Source: Owenia fusiformis (taxonomy: Eukaryota > Annelida > Polychaeta > Sabellida > Oweniidae). From it: a DNA stretch of 64,000 nucleotides. Shown one piece after another: positions 38,701 through 46,875 of this stretch (its first letter is position 1; each line of letters opens with the position of its first letter). The stretch is taken from the NCBI GenBank assembly GCA_903813345.2, contig CAIIXF020000010.1, positions 36,695,425 to 36,759,424 of the forward strand, given 5' to 3'. The translations under genes were made by a program, and so were the position numbers. Under the pieces are notes generated by a model that searched no databases, had not been told where the DNA came from, and worked only from the letters and a program-made list of their open reading frames with translations.

Positions 38701-41700
38701 GAAACAAATTGATATTAAATTTATAATTAAGAATTTCTCCATCTAAAATGTCACTCGACTTTTTGGCAATTAAAAGTCCCTGCCTGCATTTAGTAGTCAT
38801 GTGCATAATTTTGTAACCATATCCTAATTATTTCACAAACCCTTTGTTGATTCTGCCATAGTTTCCAATTTGTAAACAGCATTTAGCCTTTTTAATTGGG
38901 AACTTTTTTTTCGAAATTTCCAAAATGTCTGCCATGTGATTCCAGAATTAACATCAGTGTGACGTGACATCACAGTTGCTCGTTCCTAGGTAACAACAAG
39001 ATCACAATTGCTCGTTTCTAGATAGCAACAAGATTTTTGATAAAATGGCACAGAATTACCCTGATTAACACCCTTAAAATCCGATTTTCAAAGAATATAT
39101 TTGGAGAAACAATAAAAGGTAAGTGGAATAAATTAGAAGATGGTTTCAAGTTACCACAGAAGTCAATTTGAAACTCAAGAATGCTTTCTTTGACTCATAA
39201 TCACAAAAAGTCGAGTGACATTTTAGATGGAGAATTTCTTAGTTAAACGAATTTTATTGTAAGAAATCCGATGACGTTTATCCTTTGAAAGGTTCATGGA
39301 TGTTATTTGTAATTGAAAATATTAAATGAAAAACGGAGAAATGTTACAATATTATTGTTCTATCCCAGCTTCTACTTACTTATTTTATCTGCAAATCCAC
39401 TGCCGCAAATGTCACAACTCTTCGGACATTGTTCTCTTATCGGTATTGGATTACAATAACCATCTTTGAATGCAGTCATAGGGCATCGTTCACTCTGGTC
39501 CTCACACTCTAAAACCAAAAGATATGTCAAAGATGGGGCAAAAAGGAGACCTGTTCGATGATATCAGGATAAAATACAAAGTAACACCTATTATTCCATA
39601 ACACCTTTTATTCAAGAAAAGTAAGTAGTCTAAAGCTGCAACCCACTAACTCACCTGTCTCTCCTGTGTCTTCACAAACTCCACAACTTTTCTCACACCT
39701 TTTGCTTATAAAGGGAATATCACATCTCAGATTTGTAGTTGTACTACACCAACGACCTGCTTCGTCCCTGCAAACTTGACGGTACGGGTCGATCGGACCC
39801 AGTAGACCAGCTCGCTTGTTGGGAGTACCTGTGACAAAAAATAATATTACATAAAACTGAATTTAGAACCATTTTGTGCACGAAAAGATAATATTAATGG
39901 AGTGTATTGTCTATACAATATAACTTAACCAATGTTTATTCCATCCAATATTAATAACACAGGGGCTTCGTATGAGGCAATCAATCAAGACGTCAGTTTT
40001 GAGTGTTGTATTCGGCACTTTTATTTACGTTATAATTAACATGGTACGTTTTGCAACTATACAATAATATGGTTAAAGGAAAGTTTGAAGATGAACCCTT
40101 AAATTATCCGATTGTTAAGTAAAACATTTTCCAATGATAACAAATATATAGTTAATCTTAAGGAAAATATCCATTGCATTTTTACTGAAATGATCAGTTA
40201 TATTCCGTAGTAATGTCAACAAATCCAGTGCCTTGGAATGATCATAAGGAAGTGGTGTCCATGCCAGTTATACCAATCATGTTTTTGTTCTGTTCTTTAG
40301 AGATTACACACCCATAGGTGTCATGTAAAATTATACTCTAAAACAGGGGAATTTGAACAATGAGATTGCCCAGTGTGAATGATGATAATGTATTTCGTAG
40401 ATACGACATATGTAGAACATGACGTTACTGAATGACTACACGGTAACATCCTCTGTACGCAGGGCTCCAAAATCCAGAATACCTTCTTTCTTTTTACCGA
40501 AGATAGAGGGATTCTGGACACCGGCTTAGGAGAATACATTGTATTAAATTAGCAAAATTAGCTATCATATAGGGTAATTTAAATTATGACACCGATTAAA
40601 ATGATTGATGTTCTTTTAAAAGCATGTTTTATTCAAACTTGGAGTAATATAGTTTACCCACCATAAGGATCGCAAGCGTTGCATGTCTTCCTACAAGCCG
40701 CCTTTACGGCAGATCTGCTACAATCCATTTCACCCAACCTCTTATATAGAGGGCATTCGACAAATTGGTCCTCACAGACTGAAGTAAATTAAACACATGT
40801 CGATTGTTAGGCATATGAAGTATGACATATGATGTAATGAATAGTGTTTGTGAGCGAAACGATATGCATAACTTGACACACTTACAAACTGGTCCCCGTA
40901 GACTGAAGTGAATTAAACATTAGGCATGGCCTATGAAATATGAAGTATGACATAGATGTAATGAATATTGTTTGTGAGGGAAACAATATGCATATCTTGA
41001 CACACTTACAAACTGGTCCCCGTAGACTGAAGTTACTTAAACATCAGGCATGGCCTATGGCATATGAAGTATGACATATGATGTAATGAATATTGTTTGT
41101 GAGGGAAACGATATGCATATCTTGACACACTTACAAACTGGTCCCCGTAGACTGAAGTGAATTAAACATTAGGCATGGCCTATGGCATATGAAGTATGAC
41201 ATATGATGTAATGAATATTGTTTGTGAGGGAAACGATATGCGTATATCTTGACACACTTACGAACTGGTCCCCACAGACTGAAGTGAATTAAACATTAGG
41301 CATGGCCTATGGCATATGAAGTATGACATATGATGTAATGAATATTGTTTGTGAGGGAAACGATATGCGTATATCTTGACACACTTACGAACTGGTCCCC
41401 GCAGACTGAAGTGAATTAAACATTAGGCATGGCCTATGGCATATGAAGTATGACATATGATGTCATGAATATTGTTTGTGAGGGAAACGATATGCGTATA
41501 TGTTGACACACTTACAAACTGGTCCCCGTAGACTGAAGTGAATTAAACATTAGGCATGGCCTATGGCATATGAAGTATGACATATGATGTAATGAATATT
41601 GTTTGTGAGGGAAACGATATGCGTATATCTTGACACACTTACAAACTGGTCCCCGTAGACTGAAGTGAATTAAACATTAGGCATGGCCTATGGCATATGA

Positions 41701-44700
41701 AGTATGACATATGATGTAATGAATATTGTTTGTGAGGGAAACGATATGCGTATATCTTGACACACTTACGAACTGGTCCCTGCAGACTGAAGTGAATTAA
41801 ACATTAGGCATGGCCTATGGCATATGAAGTATGACATATGATGTAATGAATATTGTTTTTGAGGGAAACGATATGCGTATATGTTGACCGACTTACGAAT
41901 TGGTCCTCAAAGACTGAAGTAGATTAAACACATGTCGATTGTTAGGCATATGAAGTATGACATATGGTGTAATGAATGTTGTTTGTGAGCGAAACGATAT
42001 GCATAACTTGACACACTTACGAACTGGTCCCCACAGACTGAAGTGAATGAAACATTAGCCATGGCCTATGGCATATGATGCAATACATCTTGCCTGTGAG
42101 GTGTACGATACATGATGGAAAGGGAATGTTCCTTGAATATAGAAAACAAAAGTGACCTTAGATTTGAGATTTGGACTTTGGTTGATCTTCGAAATTTAAA
42201 ATTTGATTTTTAAATAGATTTTTTGGATTCGAATTATTAAGATATATTTAATCTCAATAACCCTATTGAGCTCTGGAAAAGTAAAATTGTCAAGGCCATA
42301 AAACTAGGTAAAAAAACTGTTATTTCAGTTTCTCGATATCCGTAACTACAAATCAATATTTGGTTGAAAGTTCCTCTTAAGGTTTTACACATACAAGTAT
42401 AAGCAATTAATGTATTATAAAAATTTTGCTTCAAAATGACAACATTTAGTTTTTGAAATCATTAAACAAATTTTAGGAGTTCAAATCTGACCTTAGATTT
42501 GAGATTTGACCTTTGGTTAACCTTCAGTGACATTCGAAAGGTAATAAAAATGTTTTCAAAATAAAGTTTTTGGATTCAAATCTATGTCACTTTTATTTAA
42601 AACCTACTAAGCCCTATAACGTGAACTCAAATTCATGTTGAGCACAACATTTTGGTTTCAATTTTATAATCTCTCTACATGACCCTGGTGATGAAAAGTC
42701 AGAATCAGTCAAAAAACTTAAATCGGAAAACTGTGCTCATTGTGAAAACTAAAAGTGAAGCAACATTTTTTCTGATATTTCTTACATCAAATGGCAGCCA
42801 TCTTGTTTTTCCCCTTTCAAATTAAACTGGCGGGAAATTCAAAAATTTGAAAATAATTTTAATCCTTAGATATATTTCAAAAATATGATTTTCTATTTAA
42901 TTCTTCATGGGTCTTTAGTTATTTCTTTTTTGTAAGTCATACATGTTGCCATTGGTGTTTTTTCTAAGATAATGACTATTTTTTGTTTGTTAAGATACTT
43001 ATTCTGACTCTCAGCAGGGGGTTAATTATGCATCAAAACTGTAAAAAAGTAAATATACTTGTCAAATATAACTAGGACAGTAATAAAAAAAACATATTTC
43101 ACATACATTTGACTGAGGGACCACATCCTTTTTGGTTTACTAGTAAAGGTAAAAATCTTGTTTATTTGGCTGGAACATATCTCGTAGTATACTAGTATTG
43201 TTTCGCGCCTTCAATATATTTAATGATAATCTTAATATTTTCCTTTCTCAAATACTTTAACAATGAATTGCCCAATATCCCTGTGAAGTACATGATCATT
43301 TTCTACACTTTCTACACTTTCGATACTGTTCGATACTTGATTTAATATAGTAGTTTTAGGAAGATACCCATTTCAAATTTTCCGTGGACTTGATCCATTA
43401 CCCAATTGTGAACTTGTTGGGGTTATTTTAAGTAGAACGTTTCAATTCAACAATTGAAATAGGATCATAACGTTTTACTTACCAGTGGATATATACTCGC
43501 TGGCTTGGCATTCGTTGCAGCTCCTTTTACAATATTTCATCGAGTAAGGTTCGCAATAAAGATTACCCTTGGCCTTAGAAACGACGCAAGAGAGATAATC
43601 ATCCTTGCAATCTGAAGAAAATGTTAAATTTCATAAATGAATAAACACAAGGAGCACACGCGTCTCGAACTCGCAACCTCGTGGTTACGGCGCCCAATCG
43701 CCTAGCCCCCCTCACATAAGTTTGGCAACCCGAAGATCCATTTTGGGTCACGTATCAAAGACTGTTAGTGATTGGCGATTAAAACTATTCATCAATTTTA
43801 ACATACATATTTTCATTCTATTGTTATATTAAAGAACCTAATTAGAATTGAAACTTGAACATGCTTTTACATGATATCCAGGGAACACTTCCGATTGAAA
43901 ATGTTATTAAGGGGAATTACTACATCTGGTAAATGACGTGCACATATATAATAGATGTCGCATGCTAAAGTAGACAGGATTTTTTGTTCGAAATTATGAA
44001 TTTAGCGATCGCTTCATCAGATATATAAAATTGTACGTTGGCCATATTTACGTTTAATTGATAATAATCTTAAAATGCATATTTACTGTAGGTTTGATTA
44101 AAAAACTAGTTTGCACTTTGTTGATATAAGAATAAATAAAATATTATTGAATATCATGTTTCATTATATTATACTTTATACAGCAAAATATCAAGAGAGC
44201 ATTTTAACTTTTCAGTGAATTTAAAAGCAAAAGTATTTATGCCTGGGTCACATTTGCTACGATCCATCGGCCGGCGCCCGACCGATTGAGTGTTTTGCTC
44301 AGTATTGTATTCAATTTTGAACAAAATACTCAATCGGCCGGGTGACGTAGTGAAAATCGGAGCAAATGTGACCAGGGCATTATCAGACCGAAGGCATAAT
44401 GGATTAGTATAGTCAAAACAGAAGTGTTTGGGAGTACTTTGAATTTAAACAATAAGCAATCAAATGACCAAATTGAAACAGTTTATGTAAAAATAGAAAC
44501 ATTTATATTTATGCTAACTTTTGTATATTTTAGTTTGTTTCCTAGTTTAGCTATCATATCTGTTTCCTCTTATATTTTGATACTTCTCTGCCATGTTATT
44601 TTCAGAAAAATTAACATGGCTGAAACTCCCTAAATTACAAAAGGACACAGCTTTGCTGCACCTTATACATTACTATCTGAAATATACAAAACTTAGGATA

Positions 44701-44973
44701 AATACAAATGTTTCTATCTCTACATAAACTGTTTCAATTTGGTCATTTGATTGCTTATTTTTTAATTCAAAGTACTCCCAAACATTACTGTTTTGACTGT
44801 ATGAAGACGAAATTTAAATAGTAATTAATGCATTCCTTGTTCATTTTGGAATCAGTAATGCATTTCAAAATATATAGTTTACGATGTCACCAATTAAAGA
44901 ACATACCTTCATTAGCGGATGATCCAATAACTAACAGGGCAAAGACAGCGAGTTTCCACGTAAAGCCTTCCAT
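14599..44973 (-). CDS. Secreted five-ShK-domain protein, copy 2 (six exons, transposon in last intron)
   Basis: Exons in transcript order are 44973-44907, 43611-43483, 40778-40662, 39828-39655, 39508-39380 and 14720-14599. All introns are phase 1, and the joined frame is open for 245 codons ending in TGA. Exon 1 encodes MEGFTWKLAVFALLVIG, a signal peptide matching copy 1. The next five exons each encode a six-cysteine ShK domain, for example DCKDDYLSC...KRSCNEC and VCEDQFVEC...KTCNAC. The last intron is 24.7 kb because a 22.2 kb transposon sits in it. The intron between exons 2 and 3 holds a ten-unit array of copies of the start of exon 3. The donor of exon 3 is ambiguous; ATG|GTGGGT keeps phase 1 and is preferred. 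Membership in one transcript is inferred from splice phases and from the same exon order in copy 1. A transcript must cross the whole transposon to reach the terminal exon. Confidence 0.8.
14872..15255 (+). repeat. Left terminal inverted repeat of the giant transposon
   Basis: This is the reverse complement of 36646-37036 with few differences and small indels. It starts ATCCCTTAGG and contains several GTGGGGAAA / GTGGAAAAATGTGGG-like motifs that could be protein-binding sites. The 62-codon open frames in the two TIRs are the same shadow sequence and are not genes. Confidence 0.9.
15256..17630. other. Left subterminal region of the giant transposon, no gene seen
   Basis: No coding sequence is supported. 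A hairpin MITE-like repeat lies at 15462-15655: GAGGCATCAAAAGTTCAATG and its approximate inverse flank about 100 bp that include a poly-C run. Confidence 0.5.
15462..15655. mobile_element. Small fold-back (MITE-like) inside the transposon
   Basis: The arms AAGGCTGGGGAGGCATCAAA (15462 onward) and TTTTGATGCCTCCTTAAGGC (to 15655) pair, with TGTCTGTTTAAAACTTA pairing further in. It is non-coding. Confidence 0.5.
17631..26872 (-). CDS. CACTA/EnSpm-like transposase (ten exons found)
   Basis: Exons in transcript order are 26872-26320, 26137-25900, 25256-25144, 24425-24141, 23800-23543, 22461-22264, 22013-21853, 18815-18721, 18351-18181 and 17811-17631. They join in one frame with canonical sites into 750 codons before TGA. 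The first exon has an AG acceptor at its 5' edge, so an upstream exon may exist. The first internal ATG is at 26758 (MAKRKIDK). Visible motifs are a CENC...CPDC zinc-binding pair, IHFDGAACSKSSRYDIWP, LPAQAMVLDQVQYNGRFGCGFC, DISLDWLHGVCLGVHG and FGPIWATSCFAPESHIGTL. This order matches the Transposase_21/DUF4218-type catalytic protein of CACTA-like elements. The acidic residues in FDGA and DWLH are candidates for catalysis. The product would cut and join the element ends in the nucleus. The seventh intron contains the kinase gene. Confidence 0.8.
18049..18155 (+). repeat. 18-bp tandem repeat, six copies
   Basis: About six nearly perfect units of TGATGATCATATATTTAC lie just beyond the donor of the transposase exon 18181-18351, in its last intron. 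The near identity of the units suggests recent expansion. Confidence 0.9.
19268..19273 (-). terminator. Poly(A) signal of the kinase gene
   Basis: The minus strand reads AATAAA about 75 nt beyond the TAG stop at 19344. This supports an independent kinase transcript that ends inside the transposase intron. Confidence 0.5.
19344..20672 (-). CDS. RFX-like winged helix, coiled coil and protein kinase fusion
   Basis: This is a single uninterrupted 442-codon frame with an in-frame TAA 27 nt upstream of the ATG. Residues about 6-80 resemble an RFX-type winged-helix DNA-binding domain (TRFGILLRQVF, RAGRGRQRRYFYK). Residues 138-195 form a heptad-rich coiled coil. Residues 210-440 are a kinase: glycine loop LGEGAFGSV (220-228), lysine in VKR (242), glutamate 253, catalytic loop HNDIKTNN (331-338), DFG (351-353) and APE (376-378). 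All catalytic residues are present, although HRD is HND. It should be an active kinase able to bind DNA, probably as a coiled-coil multimer. It lies in the same orientation inside the seventh intron of the transposase gene. Its role in transposition is not known to me. Repressor, cargo or host-derived capture are all possible. Confidence 0.85.
   Translation of the reverse strand: MTAENTITNWMQKTLQADNTKVPDIERVFSDSCLKRCQEEVGPVTKTRFGILLRQVFGKVTITRAGRGRQRRYFYKELAWKEYTMNVESQIPVHPQPTPIVWHDTARTELFTSDDTDFSAPHDVVNRIIEDVDDANKDIKIAELEAALQEATATAANNQRELRRAHNKIRDLEASLANEREEKNSLYRALSHLQELPTREALLPYREVELTAFTTPLGILGEGAFGSVKALRDQTGAEIAVKRMASTTDLVREAINLIHLSEIEHVQQLIAIPDSHTLVTEFVHMDKSRRSTLERVLDHQDYYQLNNKDYISQCLCLTTTLMHIHFRGMLHNDIKTNNYCLVTKTEGKLIDFGLSSSLSAPLIFKDGLSSGRDWIAPEIQEGYAASIQSDLYSLGTLFKDIRQRTSVRGLSGLISLLHKRSPADRPSIIQVIDILEKCLSSQ
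20733..20781 (-). promoter_or_regulatory. Putative kinase promoter (TATA-like plus CCAAT box)
   Basis: On the minus strand a CCAAT box (GACCAATCAGAAC, complement of 20772-20783) is followed about 40 nt later by GTTTAAAAG (20733-20739), about 60 nt before the kinase ATG. A further pair of CCAAT motifs lies near 20930-20942. The spacing fits a core promoter, but only the motifs support this. Confidence 0.4.
20745..21575. repeat. Direct duplication of the kinase upstream region (about 300 bp x 2)
   Basis: The blocks 20745-21070 and 21270-21575 are nearly identical direct repeats, from GAAGCRTTCTGATTGGTCAA to AACAATTTGTCACTTTTTGG, separated by about 200 bp. Each includes the CCAAT-type motifs, so the promoter-like region of the kinase exists twice. 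Confidence 0.8.
21640..21830. repeat. Diverged copy of the 57/63 kb repeat family
   Basis: The order CAGACACATAAGGGTAATATG, CCACTAAAACT, CTGCCATG, GGTGGTGAAACGGGTAACTA is the same as at 57235-57400 and, inverted, at 63465-63660. This is an interspersed repeat inside the seventh transposase intron, more diverged than the other two copies are from each other. Confidence 0.6.
22503..23505 (-). repeat. Intronic satellite array A (transposase intron)
   Basis: About 20 units of roughly 47 bp, reading on the plus strand GAAGTGAACCTATAGTTGAA and then CCCGTGGTTTGAAACTGATA. They fill the intron between transposase exons 23543-23800 and 22264-22461. In transcript sense the unit reads GGTTCAACTATAGGTTCACT, the same sense as arrays B and C in the BEN gene. 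Confidence 0.9.
25495..25818. mobile_element. piggyBac-type MITE (TTAA-flanked)
   Basis: The ends are TTAA-CCCTTTCA and TGAAAGGG-TTAA, giving a TTAA duplication on both sides and 8-bp terminal repeats over 324 bp. The interior has no frame. It is inserted in the transposase intron between exons 25900-26137 and 25144-25256. TTAA targeting is characteristic of piggyBac elements. Confidence 0.65.
26873..28077. promoter_or_regulatory. Divergent intergenic region with G-rich repeats
   Basis: This separates the divergent transposase and BEN genes. A block of about 250 bp occurs twice (27151-27400 and 27568-27816), with a partial third copy at 27450-27560. Each has GTGGGAAGATGTGGAAAATA and TTTGGGGAAAGTGTGGAGAA, resembling the GTGGGGAAA motifs of the TIRs. 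It is probably a control region, possibly a binding site for an element-encoded protein. A first exon of the transposase may also lie here. Confidence 0.5.
28078..28085 (+). promoter_or_regulatory. TATA box of the BEN-domain gene
   Basis: The sequence CCTATATATAGGGCT lies about 155 nt before the ATG at 28234 with no other ATG-initiated gene between, at a normal distance for a short 5' UTR. Confidence 0.55.
28234..35698 (+). CDS. BEN-domain protein with two repeat arrays (ten exons)
   Basis: Exons are 28234-28264, 29516-29680, 29997-30104, 30336-30437, 30729-32146, 32381-32504, 32897-33268, 33402-33478, 35146-35329 and 35604-35698. All joins are GT-AG and the 2676 nt are open to TAG, giving 891 aa. 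The N-terminus starts MTLRQLTKEKGPDKWTVISF. A very basic stretch follows (VKRRKTRKRKNASKIKK), a likely nuclear localisation signal. Exon 5 encodes five 28-residue units (NAKVQEVSTPISRQ core) and then 22 units of about NPSSGYQGMT. The C-terminus (last two exons) has ICYLLDKMFSERELLNTFAR, LTLDDLGVRMPLIREFLQTR and a basic tail, which I read as a BEN domain. BEN domains bind DNA or chromatin. In this context it may be the DNA-binding partner of the transposase. Confidence 0.85.
28296..29470 (+). repeat. Intronic satellite array B (BEN intron 1)
   Basis: Alternating 47-bp and 52-bp units of GGTTCAACTATAGGTTCACT followed by TCAATGACATATCAGTTTCA and AACTACG. They are very uniform and fill the first intron of the BEN gene. 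The 52-bp form has an extra CCAGT- or AAGTC-type pentamer. Long open frames here are by-products of the repeat and are not counted as genes. Confidence 0.9.
30800..31210 (+). repeat. 84-bp coding tandem repeat, five units
   Basis: Five in-frame copies of an 84-bp unit in exon 5 of the BEN gene encode NAKVQEVSTPISRQ followed by a serine-proline stretch such as SSPVPSSPVRIP. The SP pairs are candidate proline-directed phosphorylation sites. Confidence 0.9.
31391..32060 (+). repeat. 30-bp coding tandem repeat, 22 units (NPSSGYQGMT)
   Basis: Twenty-two in-frame 30-bp units in exon 5 of the BEN gene encode NPSSGYQGMT with few variants (QS, QC and GDQ forms). The last units have an extra GCG codon. 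The result is a long Ser, Gly, Tyr, Gln, Asn-rich low-complexity segment with no Lys or charged residues in most units. The antisense frame open across the array is an artefact of the repeat. Confidence 0.9.
33530..35060 (+). repeat. Intronic satellite array C (BEN intron 8)
   Basis: More than thirty degenerate units of GGTTCAACTATAGGTTCACT plus TCAATGACATATCAGTTTCA and AACCACG fill most of BEN intron 8 (33479-35145). They are the same family and orientation as array B but more diverged, including a higher-order unit near 33880-34330. Confidence 0.9.
36034..36039 (+). terminator. Poly(A) signal of the BEN gene
   Basis: AATAAA (in ATCAATAAAGG) lies about 335 nt after the TAG at 35698. A second AATAAA lies near 36555, still inside the element. 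Confidence 0.45.
36646..37036 (-). repeat. Right terminal inverted repeat of the giant transposon
   Basis: This is the inverted copy of 14872-15255. It runs from AGGCTTATTGAGAATTATAC to CCTAAGGGAT. The sequence outside it does not match the outside of the left end, which fixes the boundary. Confidence 0.9.
37166..37304. mobile_element. 139-bp MITE with TTA target duplication, copy 1
   Basis: The ends TACCTGGGTCACATTTGCTC and its approximate inverse GAGCAAATGTTACCAAGGCA flank a palindromic core with GGCCGGCGCCCGGCC. TTA lies immediately outside both ends (37163-37165 and 37305-37307). The same element is at 44240-44379. Confidence 0.75.
38727..39246. mobile_element. Fold-back MITE of about 520 bp
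   Basis: The terminal repeat AGAATTTCTCCATCTAAAAT continuing GTCACTCGACTTTTTG (38729-38765) recurs inverted at 39205-39242. TTAA flanks both sides, but the spacing to the repeat differs, so the target duplication is uncertain. The interior is non-coding. Confidence 0.6.
40860..42060 (-). repeat. 126-bp tandem array carrying the start of ShK exon 3
   Basis: Ten units are spaced 124-128 bp (CTGGTCC motifs near 40891, 41015, 41141, 41268, 41394, 41521, 41649, 41775, 41901 and 42028). In transcript sense most contain CTTCAG, then TCTGTGGGGACCAGTTC, then GTAAGTGTGTC. This is the acceptor and first 17 nt of exon 3 followed at once by a consensus donor. The array lies in the intron just upstream of the real exon 3 (40662-40778) of ShK copy 2 and is absent from copy 1. 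Confidence 0.85.
42120..43110. repeat. Degenerate intronic repeats in ShK copy 2
   Basis: Two blocks (42155-42200 and 42480-42540) carry TGACCTTAGATTTGAGATTT and are related to the minisatellite at 61.7-63 kb. The motif CTCAGCAGGGGGTTAATTATG near 43010 recurs inverted near 46090. No gene is seen. Confidence 0.4.
43650..43714 (-). repeat. tRNA-derived SINE fragment
   Basis: The minus strand reads GGCTAGGCGATTGGGCGCCG and then GTTGCGAGTTCGAGAC, resembling a tRNA A box, anticodon region and B box (GAGTTCGAGAC). There is no complete cloverleaf, so a functional tRNA is unlikely. It lies in the first intron of ShK copy 2. Confidence 0.45.
44240..44379. mobile_element. 140-bp MITE with TTA target duplication, copy 2
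   Basis: The ends TGCCTGGGTCACATTTGCTA and GAGCAAATGTGACCAGGGCA with TTA on both sides (44237-44239 and 44380-44382) match the element at 37166-37304. It is inserted in the first intron of ShK copy 2. Confidence 0.75.
44409..44802. mobile_element. Fold-back MITE of about 395 bp
   Basis: The arms 44409-44515 and 44690-44802 are inverted repeats (TATAGTCAAAACAGAAGTGT at the outside, CAATCAAATGACCAAATTGA inside). The 69-codon frame across the left arm is a by-product. Confidence 0.65.
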
Positions 44974-45055
44974 CTTCGAGTGATCGCCAAAACGCATCTG
45001 ACAAAAAACAAAACAGCTCGCCAATATATCGCTTTGCCTTTTTGTGTGCACAGAG

Positions 45056-45070
45056 GCGTATACATAAAAA
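45056..45070 (-). promoter_or_regulatory. TATA-like box of ShK copy 2
   Basis: The minus strand reads TTTTTATGTATACGCC at the same place relative to the ATG (44973) as the TATA box of copy 1. It is less canonical than in copy 1. Flanking sequence 44975-45140 aligns with 9250-9415. Confidence 0.4.
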
Positions 45071-45219
45071 TACAGATACGCTTTAAGTACCAAACAACCT
45101 TATATTCGACAAGTGAAGCGCATTCAACTTGGACAAAAGCGTACGTTGCAGTAGTCGTCTATTGCACACTACCCTACCACGTGACCACATTTAAAAATGA
45201 TACAGGGTACGGTTAAGTT

Positions 45220-46860
45220 GCAAATGGAGCGGGTATTCTCTATCTTTGTCCATTGGGCTTTTCTGGTAATAATACGTTGCAAACTGCTCGATGAATCTAT
45301 ACAATGTATAGTAGAACACTTAGAATATGTGTAAAATCTAGTATACATTCAGAACTATAGAAATAAACAAACGTCCTCCATTTGCAACTTCCCTGTAGCC
45401 TGTACTTCTTTTAAAGGAATACAGGATACAGTATGGGGGTATAGTAGTGTGTATTGATCTCATGAAAATAAGCATAGGCAGTTAGGCCATATGAAGTAGA
45501 GTCTTTGTTTTGTGTCCCCTTGCTTGCACGATTTTGAATAAATCAGAAAAAAAACACATCCAAATAGCAATCATAAGGGTCTGAAAGTACCATTGCGTTT
45601 CTTTCAATCAGAATCAGACGAAATAGCGGATAATTTGATAAGCTTCATAATTTGATTACTTTGGCATACATTGTTTATTTTCTTTTTTTACCCTTGAATA
45701 ATAGCTATATGTATATATTATAAAAAATGTATAGATATGTATAGATACGTGTTTGTAATCACTACAAATTGGTTTGTCATCCATTTGTATGCCCTTGAAA
45801 TGTATTCATTTCTCAGCAAACAAGTTTTTTTTTTGAGTTTGTGTTTGTTTTCCTTGTTCCTTGAATGATTTGGTTTCTGCCAGGACGTAAAACAAAGAAT
45901 CTACTTCTTATGGCCTTAACTGCCCTGACTTTAGTCAGTTAACTGGCCTGAGTGCTTACGCTAAACATGCAAAAGAATGAGTCACGGTATATGCCCTTTT
46001 AGTCCCTTGCCAAAATGTTTGTGAAATACCGTTTTCATAGTAATTATATTTAATAGATATATGCACCTTTTGAGTTTTGATTCTTAATGAACCCCCTGCT
46101 GAGAGTTAAATAAGTATCCTAACAAAAAAGCGAGGGGTCAAATCAAGAAATAACATATATTGAGCTAAGTCTAAGGGCAAATCCTAACACATCTTTAAGG
46201 AACATATGCATATTTTTAAAAACGAGCTACTTTAGGGAGAAATCCTCATTTCTAATTTATTGAGATAGACTTTAGAGTTCACATAAAGATATGTCAAATT
46301 CTGAAACATGCAATTTCCACAATTTAGTACTGAGATTATGATTTTTCTAGAACACTCCAAATCAGAAGATTGTATTTGGCATTTCATTTATAATAGAGGA
46401 GTGTTCATTCATAATGACCTTATGAACTTACATTTAGTTACTGTATCGAAGAATGTAATATTTATTTAATCATGGCGCACAAAAAGTCTTTATGGCGATA
46501 GAAGTGACAGATGAGAATTAGTAATGTAATAAAATGAAACATAGGCTGAAATTCCAAAACGACCAAATTATAATAACACGATATTTATTGTACTCCGTAT
46601 TCAAGTAGGCTCTACAATGAAACCTTTTCAAATTGCAATGCCTTACAACAAAGAACACCCGCTATTGTGCTGAAAATACCCAAGTTCTTTCTTTCTACGC
46701 AGATAAATTAAAAAAATGATATTTGAGTTTATACTAAAATGAGAGGATATTTTTTTCTGGGTCAACCTGTATATGGAGGTGTACACGTGAATTAGGGAGC
46801 ACGCGCATTACAAATGTCCATTGAAATTTAGCAAAAGTAGAACTCCTTTGAGAAATCTTG
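45220..46860. other. Upstream flank of ShK copy 2, no gene seen
   Basis: AT-rich non-coding sequence beyond the copy 2 promoter block. Only a dispersed inverted repeat near 46060-46140 (mate near 42950-43030) was noticed. Confidence 0.5.
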
Positions 46861-46875
46861 GCTACGGCCTGAGTA

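Larger units (their letters stand above)
37037..39379. other. Remaining part of ShK copy 2 last intron
   Basis: No gene is supported. Contains two MITE-like elements (37166-37304 and 38727-39246). Short frames near 38076-38610 show no recognisable domain and overlap each other in several frames. Confidence 0.5.

Noticed and set aside
43650-43714. Functional tRNA gene
   Set aside because: Only A-box and B-box-like pieces are present. No acceptor stem pairs, so a SINE fragment is more likely.
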